Part shown: positions 52,756 to 63,925 of the stretch, one piece after another | Numbering within the stretch: position 1 is the stretch's first letter | How the letters are laid out: each line of letters begins with the position of its first letter | Assembly (NCBI RefSeq): GCF_003144245.1 | Contig: NW_020289981.1 | Span: 344,831-408,830, forward strand | Direction: 5' to 3' | DNA length: 64,000 nt | Origin: Jaminaea rosea | Taxonomy: Eukaryota > Basidiomycota > Exobasidiomycetes > Microstromatales | Translations under genes and position numbers: made by a program | Notes under the pieces: generated by a model | Databases searched by the model: none | The model's input: only the letters and a program-made list of their open reading frames with translations | Told to the model about the DNA's origin: nothing

Positions 52756-53188
52756 GGCCGACTGCTCCGTCGCTGAGGCAAAAGGCGCGGATCGAAAGGA
52801 GAGAAGGTGCCTGTTGCTCTCGAATGCTGACTAGGGATCCGCTGGCCACTCTCATCGCCCGCCCGCTCGCCCACGGCTCCGTTCACGGCTCAGGATCGAT
52901 GGCAAACGCAGGCGGCTCGATGGTCACGATTCGACCCTGGTAATGATCCTTCTCCGATTGCCTCGGAGTAGCTTGCTCGCTTGACCTGAATGTCCCCGAG
53001 CACTGGCCAGGTGCTGTGTGGCTGCTGAGGAGCTTCAGTCGGCGAGTCCGTGCACAGAGACGAGCACCGCACCGCCGGCCCTCGTTTGTCTGGCTGCCAT
53101 TTTAGGCTCGACCCACGCCAATCTCCTTCGCTCCTTCCTCTTTACGAATCCACCGATCTATTCCCTAGCCACCTTGACTTAGCCTGGG
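52756..53188. promoter_or_regulatory. Divergent intergenic region, dsRBD-like gene / tricalbin
   Basis: About 430 bases between outward-facing starts. No specific element identified. Confidence 0.5.
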
Positions 53189-56100
53189 ATGTCGTCCCAG
53201 GTCAAAGCCCAAGATCATGCCGTCGGCGCTCCCTCGACAGGGGCAGACGATGCTCCTCAGCCCGACAGCCTTGCCAATGTGACGCAGAAGGATGCTGCAG
53301 AGGCAAATGCACTCGAGGCCAAGCTACAGTCCAATGAAGACGCTGGTGCTCGAGTCATGAACTTCGACGAGGATGCCACCCCTGAGCAGAAGGCCGCACA
53401 AGCTAAAGCTGCTAAAGACAAAATCAAGCCAAAGGGAGCTGCGGCTCAACAGAAGGCTGACACTGGCATGGGTGCGTGTACGCGATAAGGCCTGGGACGG
53501 CCTGGGACGTCGTCTTCGTCCTCTTCGTGCTCTTCACGCTGACATTCTACTCCTCTGTTGCTACGCTGCCGCAGGCCTGGCGTCCGACCTAGGCAAGGCT
53601 AAGCACACCTCGTCCACGATTCGCCTCGACGACATTGACCGCACCAGCAAGCAAGAGGGCCAGAAAGGAGATGGCACAGGACCAAAGGCGGGTGCTACCT
53701 CAGTCAGCGTCCCTCCTGATGCCATCACCGGTCATACGGGCGCTGCAAGGGCCATGCTGGGCGACAAGCCTCCTCTCAAGGCAGGAGAAGAAGAAGAGGT
53801 CAAGCCTGCGTGGGAGAACTCCATGGTCTCCAAGTATGTGCCCGAGGACTACCTGGGACGTTTCTGGTTCGACGGGGCTGCCGTCTTGCTCGCTGTCCTC
53901 ACAACGTATTTCCTGACTCGGTTTGGAGGTGGCATCTTCGCCATGCTCATCGTCGGCGCTTTCTTTACGACGTATTACAATGCTTCTTCTCGACGAACCC
54001 GACAACGAATTCGCGACGATATTGCGCGAGAGATGGTGAGGCGTGCAGCCGCAGCGGGGATCTGCGAGGGCCTGCGAAGAGGGTTGCTGACTTCTCTACT
54101 CCTCTACGATTCGCTCCAACGCCCGCCGAGCTCAGGCCAAGAACAAGATGCTCGATGAGAACGAATCAGTCATGTGGATGAACTCAGCCCTCGCCCGCTT
54201 CTGGGCCATCTACGAGCCCGTTCTGAGTGCAACGATCATCTCGACAGTCGACGCCATCCTCGTTCAGAACTGCCCCTCTTTCCTAGACTCGATCCGCCTC
54301 ACGACGTTCACGCTGGGAACCAAGGCGCCCAAGGTCGACTTTGTCCGTACTATCGCTACCAAGACGGAAGAAGAGATCTGTATGGATTGGAAGTTCAGCT
54401 TCACGCCCAATGACACGCAAGACTTGACCGTGCGCCAGGCGGCGGCCAAGATCAACCCCAAGATCGTACTCACTGTTCGAGTTGGTCGTGGCTTCGTTGG
54501 CGCTGGCCTGCCAATCCTCGTTGAGGATATCAGCTTTGTGAGTAGCGCAGCGCACCTCTTCGCAGCATGACTCTCTGACCCCCCTCTCCGCTACATTTCC
54601 TCCTCTTTCACGTCTCGCTTCCACCCAGGTTGGCCATGTTCGCCTGAGGATGCAGCTCATGAGCAACTTCCCCCACGTGCAGCTCGTCGACGTGTCCATG
54701 ATGACCCCACCTGAGTTTGACTACGTTCTCAAGCCCGTGGGAGGCGACACCTTCGGCTTCGATATTGGCAACATCCCAGGACTCAATGGCTTCATCCGCG
54801 AGCAGGTTCATGCCAATCTTGGCCCCATGCTCTACTACCCGAATGTTCTCACCATCAATCTCGAGGAGCTCATGTCTGGAACGCCTCTGGACACGGCCTC
54901 GGGCGTGGTTCAGGTGTCCGTCTGGTCCGCTCGCAACCTCAAGGGCGTCAAGCTTGGCGGTGGCTCTCCCGATCCGTACGTCGCCGTCACAATCGACGAC
55001 AAGGAGGTCCTGGCCAAGACGAAGCACAAGTCAAGCACGACGTCGCCCTCTTTCAAAGAGACCAAATTCATCCTCGTCAAGGAGCAGGATGTCATGAACG
55101 GCTTCCTCGTCTTGCCCGTCATGGACTACAACGATCACCGCCCCGACTCCAAGCTTGGATCTGCCTCCTTCCAGCTAAAGTCCCTCGAGTCGCAGCCCGA
55201 GCAGGAGAACATCTCATCTCCCGTCATCCTCAATGGCAAGGAGCGTGGTCAGCTCGAGTATTCGCTCTCGTACTACCCAGTCATCAAGCCCGAGATGGAT
55301 GCTGATGGCAAGCCTCAGCCGCTGCCAGAAACTCGATCCGGTGTGGTTCGCCTCACCGTCCACCAGGCCAAGGAATTGCCCAAACGCTCCGGTCTTGTCG
55401 GCGGTGACGTCAACCCTAGGGCTCGCATCCTGCTCAATGGCTCCAAGATCAAGGAGACGGCTACTCTTAAGCGCACCCTCTCGCCGATCTGGGAGATTCA
55501 CACCGAGTTCCTCGTCACTGAGCGCCGTAGGGCCGTCATTGGCGTGCAGGTCATCGACGATCACGGCGTGGGCAAGGACCCTGTCATCTCGTACTTGTCC
55601 GTCAAGCTCGATGACCTACTCACTGCGCGCGAGAGGCAACAGGACTGGTACCCGCTCACCAAGGAGGGTCGCCTGCGTATGAGCGCAGAGTGGAAGCCCG
55701 TCCAGATGGCCGGCTCCGTCAACGGCGGTGCTGCCTGGTCCCCTCCCATTGGCGCCGTCAAGGTTTGGGCCCAATCTGCTAAAGACCTCAAGAATGTCGA
55801 GCTCGGAGGTAAAAGCGATCCCTACGTGCGCCTCGTCACTCGCGGTATCCAGCAAGACGCCAGCGTCGTCCGTAACAACAATCTCAACCCTGACTGGGAC
55901 GAGTACTTGTATTCTACGGTCCACTCGCTCAAGGACCGCATTCTCGTTGAGGTCATGGACTACGAGAACAGCGGCACGCCTCGCTCCCTCGGATCCGTCG
56001 AGCTTCAGGCCAAGGACTTTGCCTCTGAGACGGGCAATCCAGAGAAGCCCTACCACTCGACTGGCAGGCAGACGCACAAGGACAAGCTGCACCTCGGTCG

Positions 56101-57850
56101 TGGCGCCTACAAGGGCGAGATCAACTTCGTCGTCGAGTTCTTGCCGGCCGAGAACATCATGGTTTCCGACTTTGCCGGTGTGGGCAACGAAGTCGCTGAC
56201 AAGGCCGGTGACATCTTTGACGAGCCAGAGATAGAGGAAGACGATGTCGAAGCTGATGCGGGCGCCAAGAAAGCCATGACAAATGCCAATGTATCGCTGG
56301 GCGAGGAAGGCAAGCCTGAGAAGGCCAATGGGCTCACACGCCAGTCCTCAAAGCTGGGCAACGGCACCAAGGCTCACAAGGGCAGCGTCGACAGCGACCG
56401 CGCTTCAATCAAGACAGTCGACACGGCGAAGACATCCAACACGGTGGACGAGGCACGCGCGCACGGTAAGCAGATGTCCGTCGAGGAGATTCTCAAGTGC
56501 CAAAGCGGTATCATTGCCTTCAACTTGCTTGAGGGCAATATTGCGAAGAAGAACGCCCGCCTCGAGGTTCTCTTCGACGATGGATACTGGCCCTCTTACA
56601 CCACTGAGCCCTCTCGCACGCAAGGGCACGCGACGATTGACGAAGTGGGCGAGCACGTAGTCAAGGAGCTCGACTGGTCGAAGATGATGCTCAAGCTGCG
56701 CACGGGTAAGCGGGACGAGGATGTCTTTGCCGAGTTCCAAGGCAACACAAAGGACGTACTGGAGCGCTCGTTGAACAAGGTGGGCGAGTTCACGCTCGCC
56801 TCCGACGCGGGCACACACCGCTCAACGATCAAAATGGAGTGCCGGTACATCCCTTGCGACGTCCGCCTGCAAGCCGTCGAGTCTATCAACAACCAAGGCT
56901 TCCTCCGCGTGGACCTGCTCAGCGCCAAAAACCTCCGTGCGGCGGATCGTGGACTGCTGGGAGCGTCGAAGAGCTCTGATCCGTACGTCGCCTTTATGCT
57001 CAATGGGGAGCGCATCTTCAAGAGCAAGACGATCAAGAAGACGCTCAATCCTGACTGGGGAGGTGAGAACCTCGGTGAGGTTGAAGTTCTTTCGCGTGTG
57101 CATGCCCAGGCCATGCTCGAGATCTACGATTGGGATCAAGTTGGGCAGGCTGATCATCTAGGGGAGTGCGCTGTTGACTTGACCGAGCTTGAGCCGTTCG
57201 AGTCCACGACGAAGACTCTGCCCATTGTAGGCAAGGGAGCCGGCGAGAACGGAACCATCACTTTCCGCATGGTGTTCCGTCCTGAGTTCGTTTCGAGTCT
57301 GCGCGGCAGGAAGGGAACGAGCTTGAACCTGGGCAGGACCTTTGTAGGCGGCGTCACGGGTGTGGGCAAGGTGGGCGTGGCTGGTGTGCAGGGTGTAGGC
57401 AAAGTAGGCGTAGCAGGCGTCAAGGGTGTAGGACACGTCGGTGCTGGAGTAGGCAAGGGTGCGTTTGGCGTTGCTGGAGCTGCGGGTCACGGCGTTGGCT
57501 CAGTAGGTCGTGGCGTGCTGGGTACGGTGCGCGGTCGTCGCGCCTCAGCCTCGGCAGACAAGAACGCACAAGCTCAAGAGCAGATCCTCGCCTCCCAAGG
57601 AGAGGACGCTGTTCCACCACTGCCCAACAGCGGCAATGCCAGCGAGCTACCCGCCCTTCCTGGTGGTGTGGCCGGTGGCAGCCCGAGCCACTTCAGATCT
57701 GCCAGTAACGCCTCGCGCGACGATGTCTCGATGGCGGGTGGGGACGGGACCCCATCGAAGAAGAAGAGGGGTTTCAATCCGTTCCACCGCAGTCATAAGA
57801 ATAAGGAGACCAGCGCGAATGGAAACGATGGTGGTAGTATTCGGGGATAA
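53189..57850 (+). CDS. Tricalbin (extended synaptotagmin-like ER-plasma membrane tether)
   Basis: Tethers cortical ER to the plasma membrane and moves lipids through its SMP domain. Exons 53189-53471, 53575-54035, 54136-54537 and 54629-57850 (introns 103, 100 and 91 nt) give 1455 aa. Order: Ala/Lys/Asp-rich cytosolic N-terminus; a hydrophobic hairpin (AAVLLAVLTTYFLTRFGGG and AMLIVGAFFTTYY); the SMP domain from WMNSALARFWAIYEPVLS to about LNGFIREQVHANLGPMLYYP; then C2 domains, clear ones starting VVQVSVWSARNLKGVKLGG, AVKVWAQSAKDLKNVELGG and FLRVDLLSAKNLRAADRG with SDPYV loops for calcium, plus weaker ones between. The C-terminus carries GVGKVGVAGV-type repeats and a Ser-rich basic tail (PSKKKRGFNPFHRSHKNK). 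Topology and domain count match yeast Tcb1-3. Confidence 0.93.
57337..57530 (+). repeat. Coding Gly/Val repeat in the tricalbin tail
   Basis: Repeated GVGKVGVAGV-like units (GVTGVGKVGVAGVQGVGKVG, then GVKGVGHVGAGVGKG and more), about 60 residues, matched by near-identical DNA repeats such as GGTGTAGGCAAAGTAGGCGT. Confidence 0.85.
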
Positions 57851-58910
57851 GAGGGAGCGAGGAAGGATAGCGAGAGCGGGCCCCACGCTCTGCATATGGA
57901 GCACGGTCGCGCATCGGCGTGCGGTCGGGGGTGAGAAGGAGTGTGGCCTGGCATTGCTATCGCAGATGGCATATAGCGCTAATGACATGTGTAGCGTGCA
58001 GCGACTGAAGCGCTATTGATTCTTGTTATCGCGCGATACCGAAGAAATGAGAAACGAAAGAATTTTTTCCGTCATTCGACGGTGAGACGAAGGATTAGGA
58101 ATGACGGACGGCCACTTTCCTCATCGGTCAGGAACAGGTCGCAAGGACTATCGGGCAGACTGTAGAAGATCATCTTCTGACGGCCCTGACGGGGGCCGCG
58201 ATAGGGATCTACGCCTAATCTCTCTCGACCGCGCCTTGATAGGGCTATAATGAGCGAATCCCATTGCATCGTGTTTGTGCTGCAGGACGCCGCATCGTAG
58301 GGCCGGCGTGGTGTGGTGTGGCCTCCCTGTCCTGAGCCTGAGCGCGCTGCTTCGTCTCGTGCATGACTGGGGCGATTGAGCGGCGGTGGAGGGTCATGCG
58401 GGCGTATGAGCAATCGCACGCTCCTCCGTCTCCTTCGCTGCCTCAGTGTGCCGAGCGAGCGAATGCACGACCACTCCCCGCACCAAGGACGAGCGCGAGA
58501 AGGCACACGCAGTCTAGGCCGGGCAGCGGCAGCCCCGCATCATGGCCGTGCTCGCTGCTGCTTGCTGCGCTTGGTCGCTTTCGGAGGCCTCGTCCGACAC
58601 TCAATGTCCCCCTCGAGGTTGCTCACTGCTCAGCAATCAATCCAATCGATTCCTTGCCGCACTTACCACGCTCAGGGCGACGACGTCAAAGACTGTGAAC
58701 AAATCTGCGCCTGTGTCGCTCGCCACTTCCCTTCCTCATCGTCATTGCCGTCGCTCTCGGCGCGCCTTCCAAGTAGATCCCTATCTCTGCCTCGATTGCA
58801 CCGCACTAGCATTCTTCCTCAATCTTCAATGACGCTTGCGGTCTAAGAGAACGACATCAACACAAGCAACAGCATATAGTCTCGTCTTTCCGATCTTCCC
58901 ATTCGCGGCC
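57851..58910. other. Intergenic region between tricalbin and an unknown gene
   Basis: About 1.06 kb. A minus-strand frame at 58072-58506 reads as protein but has no family match and a poor context; other frames are Arg/Ser-rich. Probably the promoter of the downstream gene. Confidence 0.45.
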
Positions 58911-61211
58911 ATGTCCGCTGCCACTCTCAATGCATCGCAAGATAGCGTCGCCTCCTCAGCAGCATCGTCCTCCGGCGGCGGCTCCTCCAAAGATGGTCTT
59001 CCAATGCCTGCCCGTCGAGTGAGCACCTTCGACTCCTCAAGCTCTTCATCTTACTCGCCGTCGAATCCACACGACCCGAATCTCAAGCCCGCCGCCTCCA
59101 TCCTCGCCAACGCACACGAGGGTACATCCCGGGAAAAGGTACGGGCCAAGTCCTCCAAGCGCTCCGCCTTCAAGGCTGCCTTTGTACCGGTGCAGCCGGG
59201 CAGATTGATCAAGAGCAATGGCAAGCCGCTAGGCAAGAGCTTCGAGCGCAAGACGCCCTTGCCGCAGGGGGCTAAATTCGAGGGTGGTGTGGTACTGCAG
59301 CATGACCCGAGAGGAGAGGAGGCGAGCTCCGGTGATGGGCTTGTCCCGGCAGGGGCAACGAGCAGCGATACTACCGGGAGTAGCAGCGTGAACGGCGCTA
59401 GTAGTGGGGAGGTCACGGGGGATAGTCTGAGCGAGAGTGGGAGCACCACAGGACTGTCTTCTTCGCCTTCCACGTCGATGTCGTCCTATAGCCGAAGCCC
59501 TTCAGTGGATACGGCGGCTGGTGGCGAAGAGGACGATGTCTTCTCTGAGGTCTCGTCGCCCATTCACCACCCGAGGAGTCGGACGAACACCATGTCCACG
59601 GAGAGCTCGTCCGTGAGTGCGGTGCCGCTTCAGGACATGAAACAGCCCAAAGGGGAGCTCGCTGACACCTGCTATGTTACCTCCCTGCCCCTTCAGAGTG
59701 GCTCTTCACAATGTGCCATCCGCTTTGCCCCCCTCCCCGTCTCCGGTCGCCTCAAGCGCGCCAACTCAATCACAATCGGCGTCGCAGCTCGATCCCAACT
59801 CCTACGATCGCAAGGCACCGGCCGCAACTCATCTCAATTTCCTGCACAGCCCATCCAAGCACCGCTGCCGCACGGCATGTCCTACCAAGATACGCACAAG
59901 GGTGTACAAGCCGGCTCGCCCAACTACAATCCCAGGAACAGCAAGCAGAATGTTCAGCGTAGCGGCTCTCAGAATTCGGGCACGCCAGGGTCCGTGGGAT
60001 CTTCTGGGTCACGAAGGAGCGGAGAGTCGCAGGTCGGCAGCCCATCTTCGCAGAGCAGCAGCAGCATCAATAGCATGTCAGGCTTTGGGGCCTTGCCGGA
60101 CGATACCGTCGACTTGGGCGAGGAGCTGAGCAAGGGGTTGAAGTCGGCTTGGAGGAAGATGAGGGGAGGGAGCACCAGTAACGGTAGTGACAAGAACGCC
60201 AATGGCGAGAAGACGGCAGTGGGAGCTCCGACAGATAAAGTCACCCCTTCGACGGTCTCCGCAACCAAGAAGACGAGCGGCTTTGACGCACCGTCCAATA
60301 CGGCGGACAAGAGCCGTACGGGCTCAGCAATCGCTGCGGACCCAGGAGGAGGAGCGAGCAAAGGCGCTTCATCGGGGGGCGCGGCCACGCCTGCCGCAGG
60401 CGACCACACACCGCGACGTCCCACTTCACCAGCACAAGGCCTCTCCGCCCTCTCATTGCAGGATCGACAACAGCAGCAGGCCCAGGACTCATCGCAGGGC
60501 TCGCATCATGACCATTTCCCTGCACATGGCAGCGCGAATACCCACAAGGATCATTCTCACGGACCGGGCCCATGGCAGCACCACAACCCATTCCTCGTCG
60601 ACCACGAAGATCGCGGAGGAGACGGAGCGAAGACGCCTCGTGCCTCACAGCAGAATGCTGATGCCGGCAGCAGCGGCATGACTGGCGGTGGTCCACATCG
60701 ACGTCTCTCCACAGGTGCCTTCCTCAAGAACGAGAGCCTGAGGGAGATGCAGGAGCGCAGAAGGAAGGGTCTGCTTGGGATGGAGGGTGAGAGCCCTGAT
60801 GAGCATGATGATGAGCACGACGAGGACGGCTTCGAGGAGGCCGAGCAAGGTGCGATGGATCAGGCGCGCGAGCAGGAGACCTTCGCCGCTTCGCTCAAGC
60901 AGTCCCTCGGCCGCACTGGAGCGGGTACCGTTCTGGCTCGCCTGTCCCCGTGGGGCGGGCAGGCACCGGCCTCGACGGATGATCAGGATGTGGGAAGGGG
61001 TTTGCAGAGGCAAGACGACGTTGTGATGCCCAAGCATAATCCTGAGCAGGAGGATGACAGCAGCAGCAGCGGGAGGAATGACGATGATGAGGGAGAGGAA
61101 GACGAAGACGAGGAGGAGATGCGCGAGGCTGAACAGCTGGCAGAACAGAGTGCGGCGGCCGCTTCGAGGGGAAGAATGGAGAAGGCCGCTGCGGTTGAGA
61201 AGGTGCACTGA
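58911..61211 (+). CDS. Large disordered protein of unknown function
   Basis: Not recognised. 766 aa, single exon, from the ATG at 58911; the frame is open upstream only with a non-ATG start. Mostly Ser/Gly/Asp-rich. Three less disordered patches look like the likely conserved parts: near residues 75-130 (RAKSSKRSAFKAAFVPVQP and SFERKTPLPQGAKFEGGVV), near 280-320 (CAIRFAPLPVSGRLKRANS then ITIGVAARSQLLRSQG) and near 620-690 (RRLSTGAFLKNESLREMQER, then FAASLKQSLGRTG). An ALPDDTVDLGEELSKG-like acidic helix and an acidic C-terminus ending in an Ala-rich helix complete it. A regulatory or scaffold role is possible, but nothing in the sequence proves it. Convergent with Rpb4. Confidence 0.7.
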   Translation: MSAATLNASQDSVASSAASSSGGGSSKDGLPMPARRVSTFDSSSSSSYSPSNPHDPNLKPAASILANAHEGTSREKVRAKSSKRSAFKAAFVPVQPGRLIKSNGKPLGKSFERKTPLPQGAKFEGGVVLQHDPRGEEASSGDGLVPAGATSSDTTGSSSVNGASSGEVTGDSLSESGSTTGLSSSPSTSMSSYSRSPSVDTAAGGEEDDVFSEVSSPIHHPRSRTNTMSTESSSVSAVPLQDMKQPKGELADTCYVTSLPLQSGSSQCAIRFAPLPVSGRLKRANSITIGVAARSQLLRSQGTGRNSSQFPAQPIQAPLPHGMSYQDTHKGVQAGSPNYNPRNSKQNVQRSGSQNSGTPGSVGSSGSRRSGESQVGSPSSQSSSSINSMSGFGALPDDTVDLGEELSKGLKSAWRKMRGGSTSNGSDKNANGEKTAVGAPTDKVTPSTVSATKKTSGFDAPSNTADKSRTGSAIAADPGGGASKGASSGGAATPAAGDHTPRRPTSPAQGLSALSLQDRQQQQAQDSSQGSHHDHFPAHGSANTHKDHSHGPGPWQHHNPFLVDHEDRGGDGAKTPRASQQNADAGSSGMTGGGPHRRLSTGAFLKNESLREMQERRRKGLLGMEGESPDEHDDEHDEDGFEEAEQGAMDQAREQETFAASLKQSLGRTGAGTVLARLSPWGGQAPASTDDQDVGRGLQRQDDVVMPKHNPEQEDDSSSSGRNDDDEGEEDEDEEEMREAEQLAEQSAAAASRGRMEKAAAVEKVH

Positions 61212-61488
61212 TGCAGGACGAGGATGTGGTGTCAATATGGACTTTTGTCGTGCTTTCGACTTTGATTCAATACGCTATGGTCGTGTTGTTACTATTTGAC
61301 TTTGATTCTGGTTGAGTCAAGTCTCTGTATGGTGTGCCGAGCTGCGTTGAAGACGTCAAGGTGGACGCCGACGCCTGAGGCACAAGCCGCTACGGCGCTT
61401 CATAGCACCGGCACGTCGCTTCTCTACTCTCGCACTCTCTTCTTCTACTTTCCGCCTCCCAATCACCAGTCTCTTATGCCCGCCCGCC

Positions 61489-62224
61489 TCAAGCTTGAAA
61501 CTTCCTCAGTGTTGCCAACTCATCAATGAGTGCTTGAAGCTTCACCTCATCTTTCGTCTCCAAGGTAGGGATCAAGTTCTTTGCCTCCTCGACCGTCTCG
61601 ACGGCCAAGTTGGCCAGCTGGGCCCTCTCGAAGCCAGTGAGGGCAAGTCCGCCTTCCTCATCGTCATCGTACCCTTCGTCCTCGGGCTTTATCCCATCAT
61701 TGGCCGCTTGGCGCTGCGCGAGACGATATGCGGCTGCCTCTGTTGAATGCTCGAGGAGGAGGCTGGGCGAGGGGCGAGGGAGGTGAGAGACTTGTCAGTC
61801 CTGCGAACAGCCCCACTCAAGCCCTTTGTCGCTGCGTCACCCACTTCCTCAGTTGCCTGACAGTGTCCAGCTCCTTGTATCTGCTGAACGTCTCGAGATA
61901 CTCCATGCTCTTCTGCAGCACAGGATTGGCAGCGTCCTTCGCTGCCGCTCCCGCCGCACGATCTGGGTCGTCGAGCTTCTCGCGGAGCAGAGTCAGAGCC
62001 TCTGAGATGTTGATCGTGTTAACGTGGTCGGATGTCTCGTCGGAGAATCCTGAGTGATAAGAAGGGAAGACGACGGTGGGAGAAAAGGCCATGGTCAGGC
62101 TATGTGCATTGAGCGGAGGACTCCGAGGCTAGTATTCACCATCTGGTAGCTTGCCCTGCGTAGCATCCTCCTCTACTACCACATCCTTGTCTCCGGGACG
62201 ACGCCTGCGCTTTGTGTCTGGCAT
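61489..62224 (-). CDS. RPB4: RNA polymerase II subunit Rpb4
   Basis: Stalk subunit of Pol II, pairing with Rpb7 in initiation, stress transcription and mRNA fate. Three exons, 62224-62140, 62049-61845 and 61762-61489 (introns 90 and 82 nt; donors GTGAAT and GTGGGT), give 187 aa. Seen: a basic N-terminus (MPDTKRRRRPGDK), helix NTINISEALTLLREKL, then MEYLETFSRYKELDTVRQLRN across the second splice, and the C-terminal core TGFERAQLANLAVETVEEAK followed by NLIPTLETK and LQALIDELATLRKF, all standard Rpb4 features. An acidic insert (KPEDEGYDDDEEGG) lies between the two core parts. Both exon joins restore the family pattern, which supports the model. The CDS stop is at 61489-61491. Confidence 0.92.
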
Positions 62225-63712
62225 TCTGTCGAATCTTTAGAAGTGGTCGACGGCGGCCAGAGGATGTCTGTGCGGAGACGACGAGGCCAGCTGGCTGAGG
62301 GCCTGCCTCAGGTCCAACGAGGACTAAGCTGAAAGCAGCAGGCGCAGCACTGAGGCTCGCCGAGCTGTTGCAGCCTCACGAGGGTCTAGTAGCGGCCAAT
62401 GAAGAGTTGCTTCGCCCGCTGAGAAGAGGATGAGGGCGGGATGGACGTCAGATGCAGCAACGGAAGTGGACGATGGATCCATCCGCCGCCCCTTTGATCG
62501 CACCGACGACTCCCATCTCGTCCGCTCCGAGACGCGACCAACGGCTCGGAGCCGGAATCTGAGAGATGGTGAGGAGGAGGGCTTAGTGAGCTGCTCCTCA
62601 TCGTTCATCGTCGCCATAGGCTTTCTTTGCAACTCGAGACGAAGCTACGTCTGACACGTGCACAGGCATGGCTCACTCATACAAGTTCGAGAAGGCTAGG
62701 CCAATTTTACCCGTGAGGGGCTGCCTCTGCCTCAAGAAGATCACCGGTTGTGAGGCTCACTATTCCACGGCAGACATCCGGCCGCAAGCAAGCATTCTGC
62801 GTCTCATTATCGCAATCAGTGACCAACCCGACCAACGCAGGAAGGTTGACTGAAGAGGAAGGTGTTGACCGTCGTTGCAGGGTGGGAAAGGAGAGAGTAT
62901 CACCCATCAAGCCGTATCACAGCGATCGAATGAGCGGCTGAGGATCAGTCATGTTGAGGGCTCCCTCGTTGCTCTCATGTGGCGCTCGATCGATCAATAT
63001 AGGGCTCGGAGGAGAGGCAACACGATCCCTGTTGACACGGTCGGCCAGGCAAGTACGGGTCAACGTCGAAGCCACTCAGCGGGGAGGAAATCGCGCAAAC
63101 CCTCCCCTGCTGGATCAAGGTAGGTCCGCCAATTACAACATGCTGTCCCTGTGGAGTATAGAGGCCGAAAGTAGTTTCACATCATGCTCACACTCAACGC
63201 ACTTTCCTGGGAACTTTCCGAAGCACACCCAGGAAAGGCAAACGCCTCATGACCGCTCGAGCATCGAGCGCCAATCCCCTTCGCCTTTGCCTGCGGACCA
63301 TTTTCTCGATCGATTACTCCTCGTGCTACTCGCCGTTGGCGCCGATGCTGTACATTGTGCTCAACCCACGCCCACTCTGTGCGCCGACCGTAAGTCGTGT
63401 ACCGTACGGGCGTGTTAATTTGAACGTGACCCTCTCGTCCTCGATATCGGCGGGCGCGCGGGCGCATTGGCAATGAGGATGTTCTCCCATGCGAGAGAGG
63501 GAGAGAGGGAAATCTTGCCTCATCTATCGCGTCTAGCGTAGCGTGGCCAAGCAGCTCAGGCTCGGCCTTGTCTTCGTGCGTAGGCAGCGTGACGTCGCCG
63601 AGTAAGGCTAAGAAGAAGTAGCTTGTGTATCATCTAGTAATTGACTCGAAGCACGTCCTCTACACTATCACGATCAAGCTCTCGACGGCCGCCATGAACT
63701 TCTTCTGCACCT
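62225..63712. other. Intergenic region without a supported gene
   Basis: About 1.5 kb upstream of Rpb4. Frames on both strands are short (at most 155 codons), with mixed composition and no recognisable family or splice pattern. The proximal part must contain the Rpb4 promoter. Confidence 0.45.
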
Positions 63713-63856
63713 TCAGCCTTTTCCCTTCTCCTCTACCAAGCTCGGTGCGAGGGTCTCTTCTTGGCGGTGCTTGAACGCCGTGAACTGCCCGTCGTCCGCG
63801 ATCGATTGCCAGCTGCACTCCTTGAGCTTAACAGGATCAAAGGGATAAGGGGCTCA
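63713..63856 (-). CDS. Possible terminal exon of a gene running off the right edge
   Basis: A short minus-strand frame of about 42 codons reads DPVKLKECSWQSIADDGQF then TAFKHRQEETLAPSLVEEKG and a stop at 63713-63715, with acceptor-like CAG or GAG near 63850. It has coding-like composition but no known family, and the rest of the gene would lie beyond the window. Weak. Confidence 0.25.
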
Positions 63857-63879
63857 GTGCTCTGCGCAGGCAAGTAAGC

Positions 63880-63925
63880 ATGTGGGCGCGGTGGGCACGG
63901 CGGGCGCGGCGGGCGCTGCGGGCAA
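63880..63925. repeat. G-rich short repeat near the right edge
   Basis: Tandem GGGCGCGG and GGCGGGC-type units (GGGCGCGGTGGGCACGGCGG and following) read directly; dense G runs could form G-quadruplexes. Confidence 0.6.

Noticed and set aside
58072-58506. A 144-codon minus-strand frame downstream of tricalbin
   Set aside because: No homology and no sign of a promoter or splice structure; the ending looks random.
62324-63523. Several frames of 60-155 codons near the right end
   Set aside because: Overlapping on both strands with no domain; not enough to call a gene.
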